NCBI GenBank assembly: GCA_029876055.1
Contig: CM056874.1
Coordinates: 1,302,001 to 1,366,000 of the forward strand
Direction: 5' to 3'
Length of the DNA stretch: 64,000 bases
DNA from: Madurella fahalii
Lineage: Eukaryota; Ascomycota; Sordariomycetes; Sordariales
Each line of letters opens with the position of its first letter. Within the stretch, counting starts at the first letter, position 1. The notes beneath the pieces were generated by a model. The model was not told the DNA's origin. It saw only the letters and a program-made list of their open reading frames with translations, and searched no databases. Both the position numbers and the translations under genes were made by a program. Positions 13,142-25,476 of the stretch are shown one piece after another.

Positions 13142-13311
13142 GCTCTGCTTTTTCTGGCTTGTGTATCGATCGCCCAAGGTTTGACGCAGTTTGGCCTTGG
13201 TAAAACGCATGAGGCTTCAGGCGTTGCTCAGTTCGACGAGCGATCGGTGGTTACATGGCGTTTGGCGCCTGGCAGACTGCGTCCGCACACAGCATGAGTT
13301 TGCTGGGTGTT

Positions 13312-13327
13312 TGTACTGTACAGTACA
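13312..13327. repeat. 16-bp perfect palindrome
   Basis: The sequence tgtactgtacagtaca equals its own reverse complement. It lies about 170 bases after the HIR3 stop. Confidence 0.85.
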
Positions 13328-13412
13328 TGGGAGGCTCGCAAGGGATCAATCATACAGTTCCCCTATCATTTGTGTCAATGTGATGCCGGCGTGTTTGTTA
13401 GTGCCGAGCTCT

Positions 13413-13432
13413 ACTGTATACCTGTATACAGT
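13413..13432. repeat. 9-bp inverted repeat with 2-base spacer
   Basis: Arms actgtatac and gtatacagt flank ct. A third short palindrome, gcagtactgc, follows at once. The arms share the ACTGTA/TACAGT core with the palindrome about 100 bases upstream. Confidence 0.8.
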
Positions 13433-13890
13433 TCATGCAGTACTGCACTATAGAAGAGGGGCGCTGCGAGCCGCCGAAAACCTGGGACTGGTACAGTATC
13501 GGACGGGTATGACACCGACGGAGCTGCCCCTGTTCCTTTAGCGTGGTGGGGCAGAGCTTGTCATTGTCCTCCTCGATTGCTTGTGCCCCGCACGTCACCT
13601 TTCACCCCACCTTTGATCGCCTTACGGCCGCCTTGCTTGGCCAGCCTTGAGGAACCATCTAATGACTCCATCTCCAGGCAGCTTCAAGGCTTGTTCCGTT
13701 CCTCTGACTCCTTCTCAACACTTTCATTGGAAGGGCGAAACGCATATCTACGACCAGTCCTCACACATCTTCAGTCCTCCCCGCACCGCCTAATCCAACT
13801 CGCATTCGAGGAAGCGAACGCAACCCCTCCAAGTGCCGGCCCGGCTGGTTTTACCGCTATCCCACGTTTTGGCGCACCAGAAGAGTAAAG

Positions 13891-14521
13891 ATGGCGTCGC
13901 AAAAGCGCATCGTCAAGGTACGACAGCTCCCTAGGCTCCCCCCACCTTGCCCCTCCGAGACAAAAAGATCGACAAGCCTAATCATCATCCACTTGCCCCT
14001 TTCCCCCCTCCTAGGAGCTAGCTGAATGCATGGCCTCACCACCGGCGGGCATGACCATCACGGTCCCGGACGAGTCCAACATCCACAAGTGGCACGTGAC
14101 GCTCGAGGGGCCGGAGGGGACCGTGTACGCGGGGGGCCGGTTCGGCGTCGTGGTGGCGCTCCCGGCCGAGTACCCGTTCAAGGCGCCGCACATCACCTTC
14201 TCGACGCGCATCTACCACCCCAACATCACCAACGACAGCCTGGGCAACATCTGCCTGGGCCTGCTCAAGCCCGAGAACTGGAAGCCGTCGTCCCGCCTCG
14301 CCAGCGTGCTCGAGGCCGTCCGCTCCCTCCTGGCCGAGCCCCAGCCCGACGACCCCCTCGAGGTGCGCATCGCCGAGGAGTACCGCAACGACCGCAAGGA
14401 GTTCGACAAGAACGCCCGCACCTACGTCCAGCGGTACGCCAAAGGCCCCGTCAAGTTTGAGAGCGCGGCCGAGACCCCGGCCGGGAACAGTGGCGGCGGG
14501 AGCGGCGGTGACGCGTCATAG
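13891..14521 (+). CDS. E2 ubiquitin-conjugating enzyme (UBE2L3/UbcH7-like)
   Basis: Two exons (13891-13917 and 14015-14521) encode 177 residues. The UBC fold is complete: helix 1 KRIVKELAEC, the YPFKAPHITF strand, the HPN tripeptide in RIYHPN at 75-79, and the active-site cysteine Cys89 in NICLGLL. The stretch ENWKPSSR and the end helices AEEYRNDRKEFDKNARTY resemble UbcH7 more than Ubc4, which would suggest work with HECT or RBR ligases; this is inference. The C-terminal 20 residues are a Gly/Ser/Ala-rich extension beyond the fold. The protein transfers ubiquitin from E1 to substrate or E3 in cytosol and nucleus. It is convergent with the TBC gene. Confidence 0.9.
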
Positions 14522-15747
14522 CGGAAAGGAGGGGAGGAGCGCATTGGGCTGCACTTTGTTTGTTTCTCGTTCTGATGACGGTTCTGGAAGAAGATGGACT
14601 ACCTACGGGAGTTTAGGGATGATAGCGAGGGCAAAGTTTGGGGGGCTGGAGCAGGCAATGCTTGATGTTCGGGGGAGAAGGGGTAACAGGGAATATGCCC
14701 CAATAACGAGCCGTCCTCGGACTTGACAATCCTCGCTAGCGATCAATACCCTACGCTTCGCGGCCATCGTTCCAGCCAACTGATACCGTGGGAGCATGGT
14801 ACAGTACTTGCACCAGATGTTGCGTCATCTGAGACCCGAATGCAAACAAGACCGTCATTCAGACCATAGAAAGCATCTCTGCGCACTGCAGTCGCAGTCA
14901 TTTTACCAGGCACATAGATAGCCCAACTCTTCTTACCTCTGCTCGGAATGGAGGCGGGAAAGTAGAAGAGAAACAAAAAGATCAGAAATAGATGAGATAG
15001 GATTCCCAGGGACTACTGTACGGCAAACACGCTCTCTACAATCCAAAGCAACTCTCTCATGCCGAAACGAGAATATCTTGTGTGGTTACTCATTTAGCAT
15101 TCGCTGGCGAAAGCAACCCATCTCTAAGTAGTAAGTGATGCTTAGCCCTATTTTCGTCCCCGTCTATCCTGATATAATAAGTAGCCACCGTGACCCCAGA
15201 GTTGGTTGTGTGATTCTCGTTTTGATCTTTTTCTCCTCAACACCAGTGCCCGGTTGCTACGCCTGCAATGCCATGCTATACCATGCCCATATAAGCCGCC
15301 ACCACATAAAATGCTGTCTTTGTTTGCCAGATAGAGAGATCCCGCCAAGGAAAAATATAAGAAAGAAAAGAGAAAGAGAAAGAGAAAGAGAAGAGAGAAG
15401 AGAGAAGAGAGAAGAGAGAAGAGAGAAGAGAGAAGAGAGAAGAGAAGAAGAAAAAAAGTGGAAAAGTATGGAAAAATGAGGTGGATTAGAACTACACGAA
15501 ACCGCGCATCTAGCCGGCGGGGTCCGCGGGAACCGAGACCGAGTCTCTTGCTTTTCAAGACCCCAAATGGCGGCAACGAAGAGAAAGCGTACCCGACGCG
15601 AAAACCTGAGGCACAAAGGAAAAAGAAATCGAATAAAGGAACGACTGACTGTTATGCATTGTCTGGAGCCACCGCGGGACCCCGCGGAGGGAGAGGAAGG
15701 GGAGGAGGACGAGGAGGAGGAAGCACCGAGAGGGGCCTTGGCGCGCA
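14522..15747. other. Convergent 3' region E2 enzyme / TBC gene
   Basis: 1226 bases between two converging stops, so mostly 3' UTRs. It contains the purine-rich microsatellite at 15361-15457. Open frames over that repeat read as Arg/Glu or Leu/Ser low complexity and are not genes. Confidence 0.5.
15361..15457. repeat. Purine-only microsatellite, AGAGAAG/GAGAAA units
   Basis: About 97 bases consisting only of A and G, with roughly eight 7-base agagaag units following GAGAAA units. The purine/pyrimidine strand asymmetry and mirror symmetry could permit a triplex; that is inference. Confidence 0.9.
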
Positions 15748-18700
15748 CTACATCACCTCAGCCGCCCGAGTCTGCTCGCGGTCCTTGCGCCAGCTGAACA
15801 GGGTGCCCTTGCGGCGCACGTCGTCCAGGTCGGCCGCCAGGTCCAGGCCGAGCCGGTGCCTGGTGCCCGGGCGCGGGCTGCTCGTCTCGCTGGCCGCCGC
15901 CTCCTGCTCCGCCTTCCACCGGCGGATCCCCTCGCGCCGCTCCTGGCGCTTCTCCTCGACCGACTCCTGGCTGAGGTGGCCGATGCCGTTGCGCCGCTTG
16001 TAGCACGTCTCCATGAGCGTGTTGCAGTCAATCATGCGCCGCGGGAACGTCTGCACCACGCCAAACATCTCCATCGGGTCCTGCACCGCCTTGATCTCGG
16101 CCTCGCCCAGCTTGAAGAGGGTGAGGGCGACGCGGAAGAGCGTGCGCGAGCCCTCGTAGAAGAAGACGTCCCAGACGCGCAGCACCGTCTCGATCGGCAG
16201 CGTGCCGATGAAGCACGACATGAACCAGGCCGTCATGCAGAGCGTGATGGCCGGGAGCCGGTTGGGGTCGTTGATGCTGTTGAGGTTTCGCTTATGGTCC
16301 CTGCCCCGTCGCCCTTTGCCCTTCTTGCTGGATCCCACCTCGAGCTCGTCGCCGCCGATCTGCTTCCATACCGCGGGCATTGAGTCCTTCAGTGCAACCA
16401 TGAGCACGCCCAGGTCGACCTTGGACCCTTCCAGGCTCATCTCGTGGGTCCCCGGGAGGTAGACCCGCGTAATGATGTTCAGAAGCCAAAACGCCTGCTC
16501 CTCGGTCTCGACAAACAGAAGTAGCAGGCCAGCAAGGAAATTAAGTGACTGGCAATAGCCGATACGCGGGTTATAAAGCGCAAAGGCGTGCAGCACGCGC
16601 CGGAGCGAAGTAATGATTTCGGGTTCGGGAGGTGGCTGTGACGGGCCCGCCTCCGTGGAGCCGGCGTCCTCAGTAGAGTTCTCTGCGGGTGGCCGTGGGG
16701 GCGGTTTAAACCGCACATTATCGGGAAACGTGCGGTAAAGGTCCTTCTCAATGTCTTCCACGATCAGAGGTTTGACCTCGCCTGTCTCTCCTGGAGCTGC
16801 GGGCGGGCTTTCCGGATGTAAACCCGCCCGCCGTATCAGATGCTCGTAGACCCCGCGATGCTTGCTGAGGACGGCCGGGCCTCCGGCGTAATAAAACCAG
16901 GCGGCGCCCCTCCAATCCGGCGGAATCCCTTTCCGGATAAACCGCTTCGTCTTCGTGCTACGCGGAGGGAACCGGTTCGGTCGGTCCGTCATGAGAGAAT
17001 TATCCTTGAGGAAGGCGATCCACTTCTTACGCCTCCGAGCCAGATACTCGCTGTAGGGGCCATCCCAGGCATCGTACTGTTGTCGAGTGATGTAAGCGTT
17101 TGCCTTCCGGAAACCGTACCGGTCACGGCTGCCCGGATCTTCGGGAGGTTCCTGTGGAGGGGGGAGCAGGTGCCGGCGTAATGGAGCGGGACGGTGGCAT
17201 CTCTGTCGTTGCGGACGGCGCTGGCACGGTGGACGTAGGTGAAGATGATTCGGTGCTCTCGTCTCGTAGCAGATCCGGGCCGTCATCACCGTCCAATAAT
17301 TTTGCTGAATCGTGTTTCCCGGTGCCCTCGGTTTGCACGCTGTCTCTCTTCGCCATGTGCTCAGTCGCGAGCCTGAAACCGATATCTTTAGGCAACGAGT
17401 TGGGCAGCAGCGAGCGTCTGACCGACTGCCTCACGGTGGAGCGGTCGGACCCAGGGATTGGTACAGCTCCGGGGATCGGCAGGCTGTCGTTCATAGCCTC
17501 CAGCATCTTCGCCCTTAGCCCGCTCGCCTCGGAGCGGCAGCTCTGCGGTCGTGAGCCTTCCATGTCGAGCTCTCCATCGTCCGCACAGACGTCGGGAGGG
17601 TCGTCGTCTCCGGCAAATCTCATGCTACGGCGGACGCTCTCAATGTCCGAGTCGTTAAAACCTCTCTCGTACATTCCCATCACGTCCTCCAGACTAGGGC
17701 CGTCGTCGACCGAATTCGCTCGCCAACTCCTCCTCGCGTAGCCATTGATGATGGACTGCTCCGTGACGCTACTAGCCTTGGTGAGGATGCTGTTCCTCTC
17801 GGTTCCTGCCGCCGTAAAAAAAGTCCCTTGGGCGGTCGACGCCGTTAGTTGGGACCGGAAACTCGATCGAAGCTCGTCACCACTGGTCAGCCACGGCGGC
17901 AGGACCTCCCGGGGCAACGGTTGAGGGGCGTTGTAGTTATGGTTGTAGTTGTAGTTGTAGTTGTTGTGGGCTACCGGCGGCCTCGCTTGAGGGGCCGGGG
18001 CGCTGGTGACTGGCGGATTTACGTGTCTTAGCGAGCTGGTTGCGGGAGCCGCGTTGAGATGGTCGTCGGACGGGCGAGGAGGGATTGAGGAGAAGGTGCT
18101 CGACGAGTGTGACGAGGACCCCGAGAAGCGTCGAGTCCTTGGCCAGGGATTCGGCGCCTGAGCTGGGTTAACCGCATTAAAATTAGTCTGCCATTGAGGG
18201 CTGCTGGTTTCTTGGTCGACGGGCGTCCCGGCATGCAGGCGGGCTGCCGCCAGACGTCGCGACAAGGCACCGTCCGACGGCTGCGACCTGATACTGGGCT
18301 TCCGCGGACGCGAAAAGTTCTCGATCATGTTGCCTTCAGCTGGCGTCGGTTGCCGGCTCTGCACGGGGGACTCGGGGTTCGAGACCGGGGACAAAGGATT
18401 CAGCTGTTCATATTGACGGCTGAGAAGCGGGAATTTACGAGTCTCGGAATGCGATGTTTCGGGTTCGGGCGTCTCAGGGATGAAGGGGTTGGAGGAGAGG
18501 CCGGGAAAGGCGGATCGGGGCGGTCGCGGGGTTGGTGTTGATTCGGCCCTCGTTCTGTGCTGTGACTGGAAGTGCAGGGCGGTCGGACTCGGGGTCGGGA
18601 TGGTTCTGGTGGTCGGTGAGTTGTGAAAGAAAGAATCGCTGCGAGCCGAGAGGAGATCGGGGGGCACGTGGCCGTCGGATTTTAATTCGAGAACGGGTCG

Positions 18701-18960
18701 AGGCGAGCTCGAAGGACGTCTCGGACGCATCAGCGGGAAGTTTGCCAGGCGAAAGACGCGGCCATGAGACTGGTCTTGGTCAACGGCATCAGCGGCACCA
18801 GCGTCGCCGTGTTTCGGCCAGGGTCCGGCGTTTGGCCATTGCTGTCTCGTCTGGAGTCGGGACGCATACGGGACCGGTCCGCGGTGCCCCATCATGCCGG
18901 GCTGCTGGCTGTACTGGTGGTACTGCGGCTGCCCAGGGTAATAGCCCGCACTGCTATCAC

Positions 18961-18996
<36 letters not shown>

Positions 18997-19048
18997 TTCC
19001 TCCTCCTCCTCCTCCTCCCGCAGCATCTTCTGTCGGGTTGCTGCCCAT
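15748..19048 (-). CDS. TBC-domain Rab GTPase-activating protein (Gyp/Msb3-like)
   Basis: Inferred two-exon gene of about 1074 residues (19048-17228, 17151-15748). The first 600 residues are disordered, with a poly-Gly tract, Ser/Pro-rich stretches and an Asn-Tyr repeat (NYNYNYNHNYN). The second part starts with DRYGFRKANAYITRQQYDAW and contains the TBC domain: the arginine finger motif IPPDWRGAAWFYYAGG and the glutamine finger IGYCQSLNFLAGLLLLF, then TAWFMSCFIGTLPIETVLRVWDVFFYEG. Both catalytic fingers are present, so GAP activity on a Rab is expected. The halves lie in different frames; the simplest link is a 76-base intron with a GTGCCA donor and CACAG acceptor. This donor is weak, so a frameshift is an alternative. 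The start may also be at 19123. A coiled basic tail follows the domain. Confidence 0.82.
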
Positions 19049-19123
19049 CTTTGCTGCGGCCGTTGCAGGAGAGGGCGGACCGACGGAACAGGCGGAGACA
19101 AGGTGAAAAATATCATGGGGCAC

Positions 19124-21488
19124 TGCCTAATTTTACTGTTATTTTCCCTGGCGCGCCGCGATCAGCGCCCAAATGAGCAAGACCCAGAGCGGGCATGCAG
19201 GCGCTAGCAGAGCGATGGAGCCGCGCTGCCCGGGCGTTGGGATATGTGCCGGGGGGTGCGGCCTGGGATCCCGGTCGCACCACGCTCAAGGCTTGATTCC
19301 GGCTTCCTGCATACCAAGGGCGGACTCCAAGTTCCAGAGCCGAAACGGCACCAAAAACTTGGATGCAAACGGTCCAAAGAACCAGAAAAGCCAGCGCGTG
19401 CCCACTTGTATTAAATGACGATGGGCCGGGCATCCAAGGTAACCATCGTTCTTCATCCGTTCAACGATGCATTCAAGAGCGGGTGCGATCTTGCGCCCTT
19501 GCAGGTTGTCCAACCAGATTAATTACTGATCTCACAGGCCCCCGGTTAATCGCACGGCATGCGAAGTGCCGTGCGTGTCGGATGTGATTGTGCAGGCCGA
19601 GGTGCCGGCGCGCTGTCGCGTAACTGGGCCACCGTCGACAAACTTGCTCGGGCCGACCGCAAAGGCAGGTCTCAGGAGAGACGTGACGTCTGCGGGGTGA
19701 TTGATGAGGGTGATGGATCGGTGCGAGATGCCAACCCAAACACCAACACCGGCCTCACCTCACCAGGGCCGATGGCGGATTCTGCTTGGGCGGTCTTCCC
19801 AGCCACTGGGGACCCCACTTGCTGTGTGACGGCAGCTGAAAATGGTATGCTTCACCATTGGCTCGGAACAGCACTACGGGCAGAGGAGAAGCAACAGCCC
19901 CTAACGGTCAGACTCTTGGTCGCCCGTCCAGACACCGGATTGGCACGGGAACCTGCCACTGCCAGGGGCAGAAAAAGAACAATGGGCATTATTGGCAGGC
20001 CTGCTGTAACCCCTTGGGGCACTTGAACGCCCAGCAACAGACATGCAGCGAGGCGATCAACGTGAACACGAACACCGGACCCAGCTGTGCTGAGAGCGAG
20101 CTGTCGTCTCGTGCTGCCGACATCCACACCGGCGAGCCCGCAGCTCCGGAAAGCGATTTGCGCTTGTGTCTTTGGCGGAGCTTCCGGCCGCTTAGCGCCT
20201 CGGCACCAGGCTGCTTTGGGTAACGACCCCCTTGCCCGCGTGGAAGCTTCGAAATTTCCAAACATTTCCAGCTTCCAGCTTCCCAGTACAAGTGAAGTTG
20301 AGGGCCAGCAACATTGCTCACGTTGACCACCAACAAAGCCGGAAAAGGATCTGGGGTTGGTAAATCACAGTCGCATGGACGCAGGCAAACAGTGCGGTGT
20401 CCGCACTCTGTTGGGTCAACTCTAACCATCTGGAATTGGGCAAAATGACTGCACTCTCTGGCTCGACGTTGCTACCTCGGTTCCCCGTTCTGACGCGACA
20501 AGAGCTCTCCGTCACTCAAGCCAGCCTGTTTTGTCTTCAATGTCACAATCGGCTGCTGGAGGGCTGCTTCGGAATCAAAAGCATTGCACTCATGGGCATT
20601 AAGACCAAGTAAACCTCAGGGAGGTCCACCGGGGCACTGCGCTGCTTCAAGAGTCAGACACGGGCATGCTGTACGAAGCTGTACGAACGATGGGCCCAGA
20701 AGGGGGTCGGGTCCAGTGGGCTGTCCTGCCTGCGCACTGTCCCTCACGGCACAAAGTTCAACCGAAGCCGTGTGTAGGCTACACGTGATCCCTCAGCGAT
20801 CAATGACGTTCTTTTTCCGGTGCAGCCGTCCTAGCGCCATGGCCATACTATGTGAGACTACCTTGAAGGCCAGGTTGTGCGCGAGAATAGTTAGGGCGGG
20901 ACTTGCCAGCTCCTGTCGCTCCGGTTTTCTGCGCCCAGAAAAGCTGTGCCGCAGTAGGATCTTGTTGCAAAGGGGATCCAAGCTCTCTCGGTAGCGGGCC
21001 ACTGAGAGCAGCGCAAATTATAGCCGGGCAGCTGCAAGGGCCAATATGCGGCTCGAGTTCCACCCTTCTTCGCTGGGGGACGTGCCCAGCTTATCAGAGC
21101 CACGGCCTCCTGCACGCGCTCGCCCGGCAAGCAGGTGCCAGCTCCCCCCGATGTTGCGCGCAAACAGCCCAGCCCGTTACCCCAGGGAGCTGCTGGAGCT
21201 CCCCGCTTCTCCTCAGCGACTCTGCCGTGCACCGGACCCCCTCCACCCCTTTCGCCCTCGCTGTTTCCAACCTGCGCCTAGAGAGGTACGTACCCCTTTG
21301 CTGGAGCTCCCAGCCTTTGCCCGTCCAACACCCCCCAAAACCCCCCTCCCTCTCAGCCTTCCTCCCCTTTCCTCTCTCTTCGCTGCCCGGCCGCTCCCCC
21401 ATCCATCTACCATCAAAAAACCGCCCTATTGCACCGTCCAACAGGCCGGATACTGCCAATTGATACCGCCTCAACCCGCATTCCCACA
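19124..21488. other. Long intergenic region upstream of acidic nuclear protein gene
   Basis: About 2.4 kb between two divergent genes. Many overlapping open frames exist on both strands but none has coding features or a known domain. The last 150 bases are pyrimidine-rich, as in many fungal promoters. Nothing else can be supported. Confidence 0.4.
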
Positions 21489-22358
21489 ATGTCCGGCCGC
21501 AAGAGAAAGCAGGACGAGGAGGAGGAGCTCGTCTCCCTTCCCAGCGATGAAGAGGAGGAGGAGGAGTAAGTGGCTTTCCCTAACCGTCGCAAACCCCGTC
21601 CGGTGCCCCGGCCCCGGTCGGCTAGATGATGCGACAACGGCCGGATATGCGAGTGTGGGCCACGTCACTGGGCGCATCATGGCGCACAACGGGTCGCTCA
21701 GGTGGTCGTCGTCGTCGGCCGTCTGGGCCCCGTCTTCTTCCCACCGCGCAACATCACGGCGGCAAGTGCCGGCGGCGCTGCACTGCTCCAGATGGATACT
21801 GGTTTGCATCCTTGAACCGATAATGTTGCTAACTCGGTGTCTGTAGGTATGTATCGGACGAGGACGAGGAAGATGTAGACGACGAAGAAGATGAGGATTT
21901 CGATGAGGAAGCTGAAGGCGAGGAAGGCGGCGAGGATGAAGAGGAGAACGGCGTCACAGGTGAGCCTAACTTTCCCCTGCACACAGCATCGATGCAGTCC
22001 ACGGGTCTGGTATAGCTATGGCTGACACTTGTCTGCAGAACAAGCTCCTCCCAAGAAGAAGCTAAAGACGGCTCCCGCCTCCAACAAGGAAGTGCCCCAA
22101 AAGAACGGCACGGCCAAAGCCAACGGTAATGGAGAAGACGAAGAAGAAGAAGCTGAGGGTGAGGGTGAGGAGGAAGAAGAGTTTGATGAGGAAGAAGAGG
22201 AAGATGTAGACGAAGAGGATGAGGCCGGTGAGGAAGACGAAGAGGCCGGCGACGATGTCCCCGCAAAAGGGGTCAACAAGGTCGCCGCGCCGCCCGTCGC
22301 CGGCAAGGCCAGCGCCAACGCCGTTGCTACCGGCGGCGACGGCGACGAAGAGGACTGA
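21489..22358 (+). CDS. Small acidic, disordered nuclear-type protein
   Basis: Three exons (21489-21565, 21847-21959, 22039-22358) give 169 residues. The sequence begins MSGRKRKQDEEEE, a basic patch that could be a nuclear localisation signal, then is dominated by Asp/Glu runs, with one basic island PPKKKLKTA near the middle. No folded domain is visible. The composition is like prothymosin or acidic histone-chaperone tails, so a chromatin role is conceivable but not shown. The reading frame is certain because all three exons keep the acidic pattern and both introns have GTAAGT/GTGAGC donors and TAG/CAG acceptors. The first intron, 281 bases, is four to five times longer than the other introns in the window. 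Confidence 0.75.
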
Positions 22359-25300
22359 TGCGCGCTGCCGTCCTCTTTTCCGCCGGATACTGTCCTCTTT
22401 CACCCCGCTACATCCACACATTGGAGGATGCTCGGGGCCATCATTTCTGTTCCAACCCCTTCAACATAAAATCGTTGTTCTTTCCTCTGCGTGTCCAATT
22501 ATGCACTGAGCATGCTTGTGTGCGACTGTTTTTTGCCGATAATCTGAGCCAGAAACCCGAAAGATGAGCTCTTCTTCAAGGGTCGGAGGGAATAGATTCT
22601 TTGTATTCGAAGACGGCCTCGGCCCTTGGTGTTGCTTCTTTAGTGTCTCCCGTTTGAGCGATCGGCCATTTGTATTGCCGTTCCCGGATGATTCCCCATT
22701 CCTTACCTAGGTACCCGACTTTACCTTACATGCCTTGGGAGACAACGGGCATCCGCGATGGAGGCAGAAGCGCAGCATTTCCAGTCGAAAGGTGGAAACC
22801 CCCTAGACTTTGCAAACGAGAGTTGAAAAAAGAAGATGGGGATGTTCGCCGACTCCTTCAATTAAAACACAGTCCAGTTTTACTCCACACGAGATGGATG
22901 CTGTGGTGCCTGAGTGCCCACGTAGCGAGTGCATGGCCCGCCTTGCATTTCTACCTTAGGTTTGGGGTTGTCTGTCTTGGACCGGCTATTCGCTCTCTTT
23001 TTCTCTTCGTTGGTCTTGTCCTTTTCCCCCTTTTCCCCCACGCTTTTATGCCCTAGCCGCTCGCTCGGGGATTTCCGAGTTTGTTGCCTGGGCGCAACTT
23101 GGGAGGCGGCTTGGCAGGCATTCGCCCATGGCCCTGCTCTGGGTTGCAGACGAAGTCGTTGGTTGGTGTTTGTCTTCCCATTATACAATACGGACCTTTG
23201 CTTCACTTACACATGTCGGCAAACAACCCACGGGTGGACCGTCTCACACCGCGCCACGCATTGCATCCCCAGCAAAATGATTACCGTGCATATGAGGGAA
23301 TGGATACCCGTGTCGTCGATATTTACACTTTCCACGCCTGCACAGACCGATACATGGTTCGAGGACCGCCGCTGCTGGGCTGATCTTTGCCGGGGACGTG
23401 TGAGCGAATTTTTGGACTCCTCAACCAAAACAAGAGACTCCGGCCCAGTTGCCCGTCGCTAGTAAGGGCCAAGTTGCGAGCTACTGGCTCTTCGACGCTT
23501 GTTGCCACGGGTCCCTAGCGTAGCTTGTTGACGTGGAGGTAGCCTCGGACGTCTCATCGCGACACCGATCCGAGGCGGTATTCCCCTCCCGAGTCCGAGC
23601 ATGGCTTTGCTGGGAGGGGGCGGGTCCCAGCTGTCGTCATATCCGTGTGGCATGGCTGGGTTTGCGGTGAGCGCTGCCCGCCTTGCTTGCGCCTGCACAG
23701 CCTTTTGCCTGTTTTGTGTACAGTCCGCCATGGGAAAGGTGACCTGAGGATCCCGGGTTTCGACCGACCGTCAGGGGTTCCGGGCAGAATCGGGTGTCGT
23801 CCGCATTAGGCGCTCCATCGGTAGCACTACCGACCCGGTCGTTCGGTGGAGGAGGTGCCGTCGGATCCGGGCCCCGAGGAGATGCTCTAGACCTCGAGGC
23901 CTTGTGACACGGAGAGTGGGCGATGCAGGGGCTAGCCGAACTCCACCGTGTCGAAGAGACCTCGAATCCCAGGGGATCTCCCACCACCCTGGCTCGTTTG
24001 CCAAGTCGACTGGGAAAGCTTGAAAGGCACGATGCAAGATGCAGGATGCAGGTCGTGAAATTAGATGCAGATGCTTGCGCTGTAGGGATCGAGAAAAACC
24101 GCAGAGGTGGGCACACGACCAGACAAGCGTCCGCGAGAGTGGTACTCTACCCACTCCTGTCCAAAATTAGCTCGCTTCCCCATACGGCTGGTGCTGGTCT
24201 GGCCAAGAGTTCTACTAAGTGACGTCCAACGTCTTTGTTGCCGGCAGAGGATATCTACACTACTGTGGGGGATGCTGCGAGCCCTAAACCACCCACTCCC
24301 AAGCTACCATGTGCGAGTGAGGCACAGGAAGGAAGAGGGCCAACACTGGCGGTGTAGAATCTTGAGGGGCTTTTTGGGAACTTTGGGAGAGGTCCAACGG
24401 CTGTTGTTCTCACTAGTGACTGGTCAACGCCATGGCTGGCAGGGCCATGGCCTGATGATGCCGGCAATTCCCGCTGGCGGTTGGGGGCTGGGGGACAGCT
24501 TGGGGTTGCACCTCTGCTTGCTGCGGGACTATTCGGAGGAAAAGCCGCCTTGTAAACGGCGTGCATTACACACAAGGCCACTAGTCGCCGTCCAACTTTG
24601 GCGTCGCATCCAAGAGACGGATCGATCCGGCGGGAGGCTTGAATGCCCCCTTCGCCAGCCCCTCTCTTGGCATGACACATCCCAGATTAATTGTCTTTGG
24701 GACCTTACATACTGAAAACTCACCTGGCCAAACGTCGGTCATGTCTCGGTGAAACGACGGCATCTTATTGTGCTCTCTGGTTGGGTCGGCCAACTGGCCA
24801 TCCAGGTTCTCCCTAGGGCCAAAGCAGGGCAACGACGAGGCATTTGCTGGCACCTGCGGAGGAAAGGGGTGAAGAGAAACAAAGTGTCCCGCCATCCCCC
24901 ATCAAATACCCCATCTAGCTCTTCCCTTAGCGCCGAGCCCCGACCGAGTCTCGCCCGAAGTGGTCTGGATCGCATTGCGGCACGATGCGAGTCCAAGACT
25001 TGGACAAGCATGAGATGACCTAACACTCATGTCCGCTATTCGTGCATTGTGCATCATGAGGCCCGTCTCGGCATGCTGTCCCATGCGGGCGGCCCGATCA
25101 ATTATCTTCCATTCCCCCTTGGGGATGCCCTCATTGCCCCGGCGATGCTATGGATGCCAGCACCCCGGAACGGCAGTGGGAACTGGCGGCGATCGCTTCG
25201 GCCGCTGGTAACTGCCGTTGGTTCCGGGGGGCACACGGACCTGTACGTATATATATATAAGAGTCGGCGACTTTTGGATATCACCTCTCTCTCTGTTTAA

Positions 25301-25476
25301 CGCTCTTGGCTCACCCGCTTCTCGACCCCGGCATCACCTTTTTCTGCCGCTAACTAGTCGCCTGCTACAAGCAAAGCCGTTTCGGCCGCCGGCAGCAGCG
25401 ACACTTGAGAGTCTGCTCCATGGGGTGTTAACCATCAAAAAGTAGGGTTTCCTCTTTCCATACTACGCAAACAACC
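22359..25476. other. Intergenic region upstream of first bHLH gene
   Basis: 3.1 kb with no supportable gene. It includes an acctaggtac motif at 22705-22714 and a TATA-rich stretch (tatatatataag) at about 25249-25260, some 220 bases before the bHLH start. Long promoters are common for fungal developmental regulators. Confidence 0.4.
25249..25260 (+). promoter_or_regulatory. Candidate TATA element of first bHLH gene
   Basis: Alternating TA tract about 220 bases before the ATG at 25477, in otherwise GC-rich DNA, followed by a CT-rich tract that suits a 5' leader. Confidence 0.4.

Larger units (their letters stand above)
13142..13890. other. Intergenic HIR3 to E2 enzyme, with palindromes
   Basis: 749 bases without a supportable gene. 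It holds HIR3 3' sequence, the E2 promoter, and a cluster of short perfect palindromes listed separately at 13312-13327 and 13413-13432. Confidence 0.5.

Noticed and set aside
11330..13210. 626-codon open frame on the minus strand inside HIR3
   Set aside because: It lies wholly opposite the HIR3 coding frame and its composition mirrors the acidic tail; a long antisense frame is expected over GC-rich codons. No domain.
15257..15748. Open frames over the AGAGAAG microsatellite
   Set aside because: They encode only Leu/Ser or Arg/Glu low complexity produced by the repeat.
23459..23731. 90-codon minus-strand frame in the long spacer
   Set aside because: Arg/Ala/Pro-rich, no homologous features, no promoter or splice context; typical chance frame.
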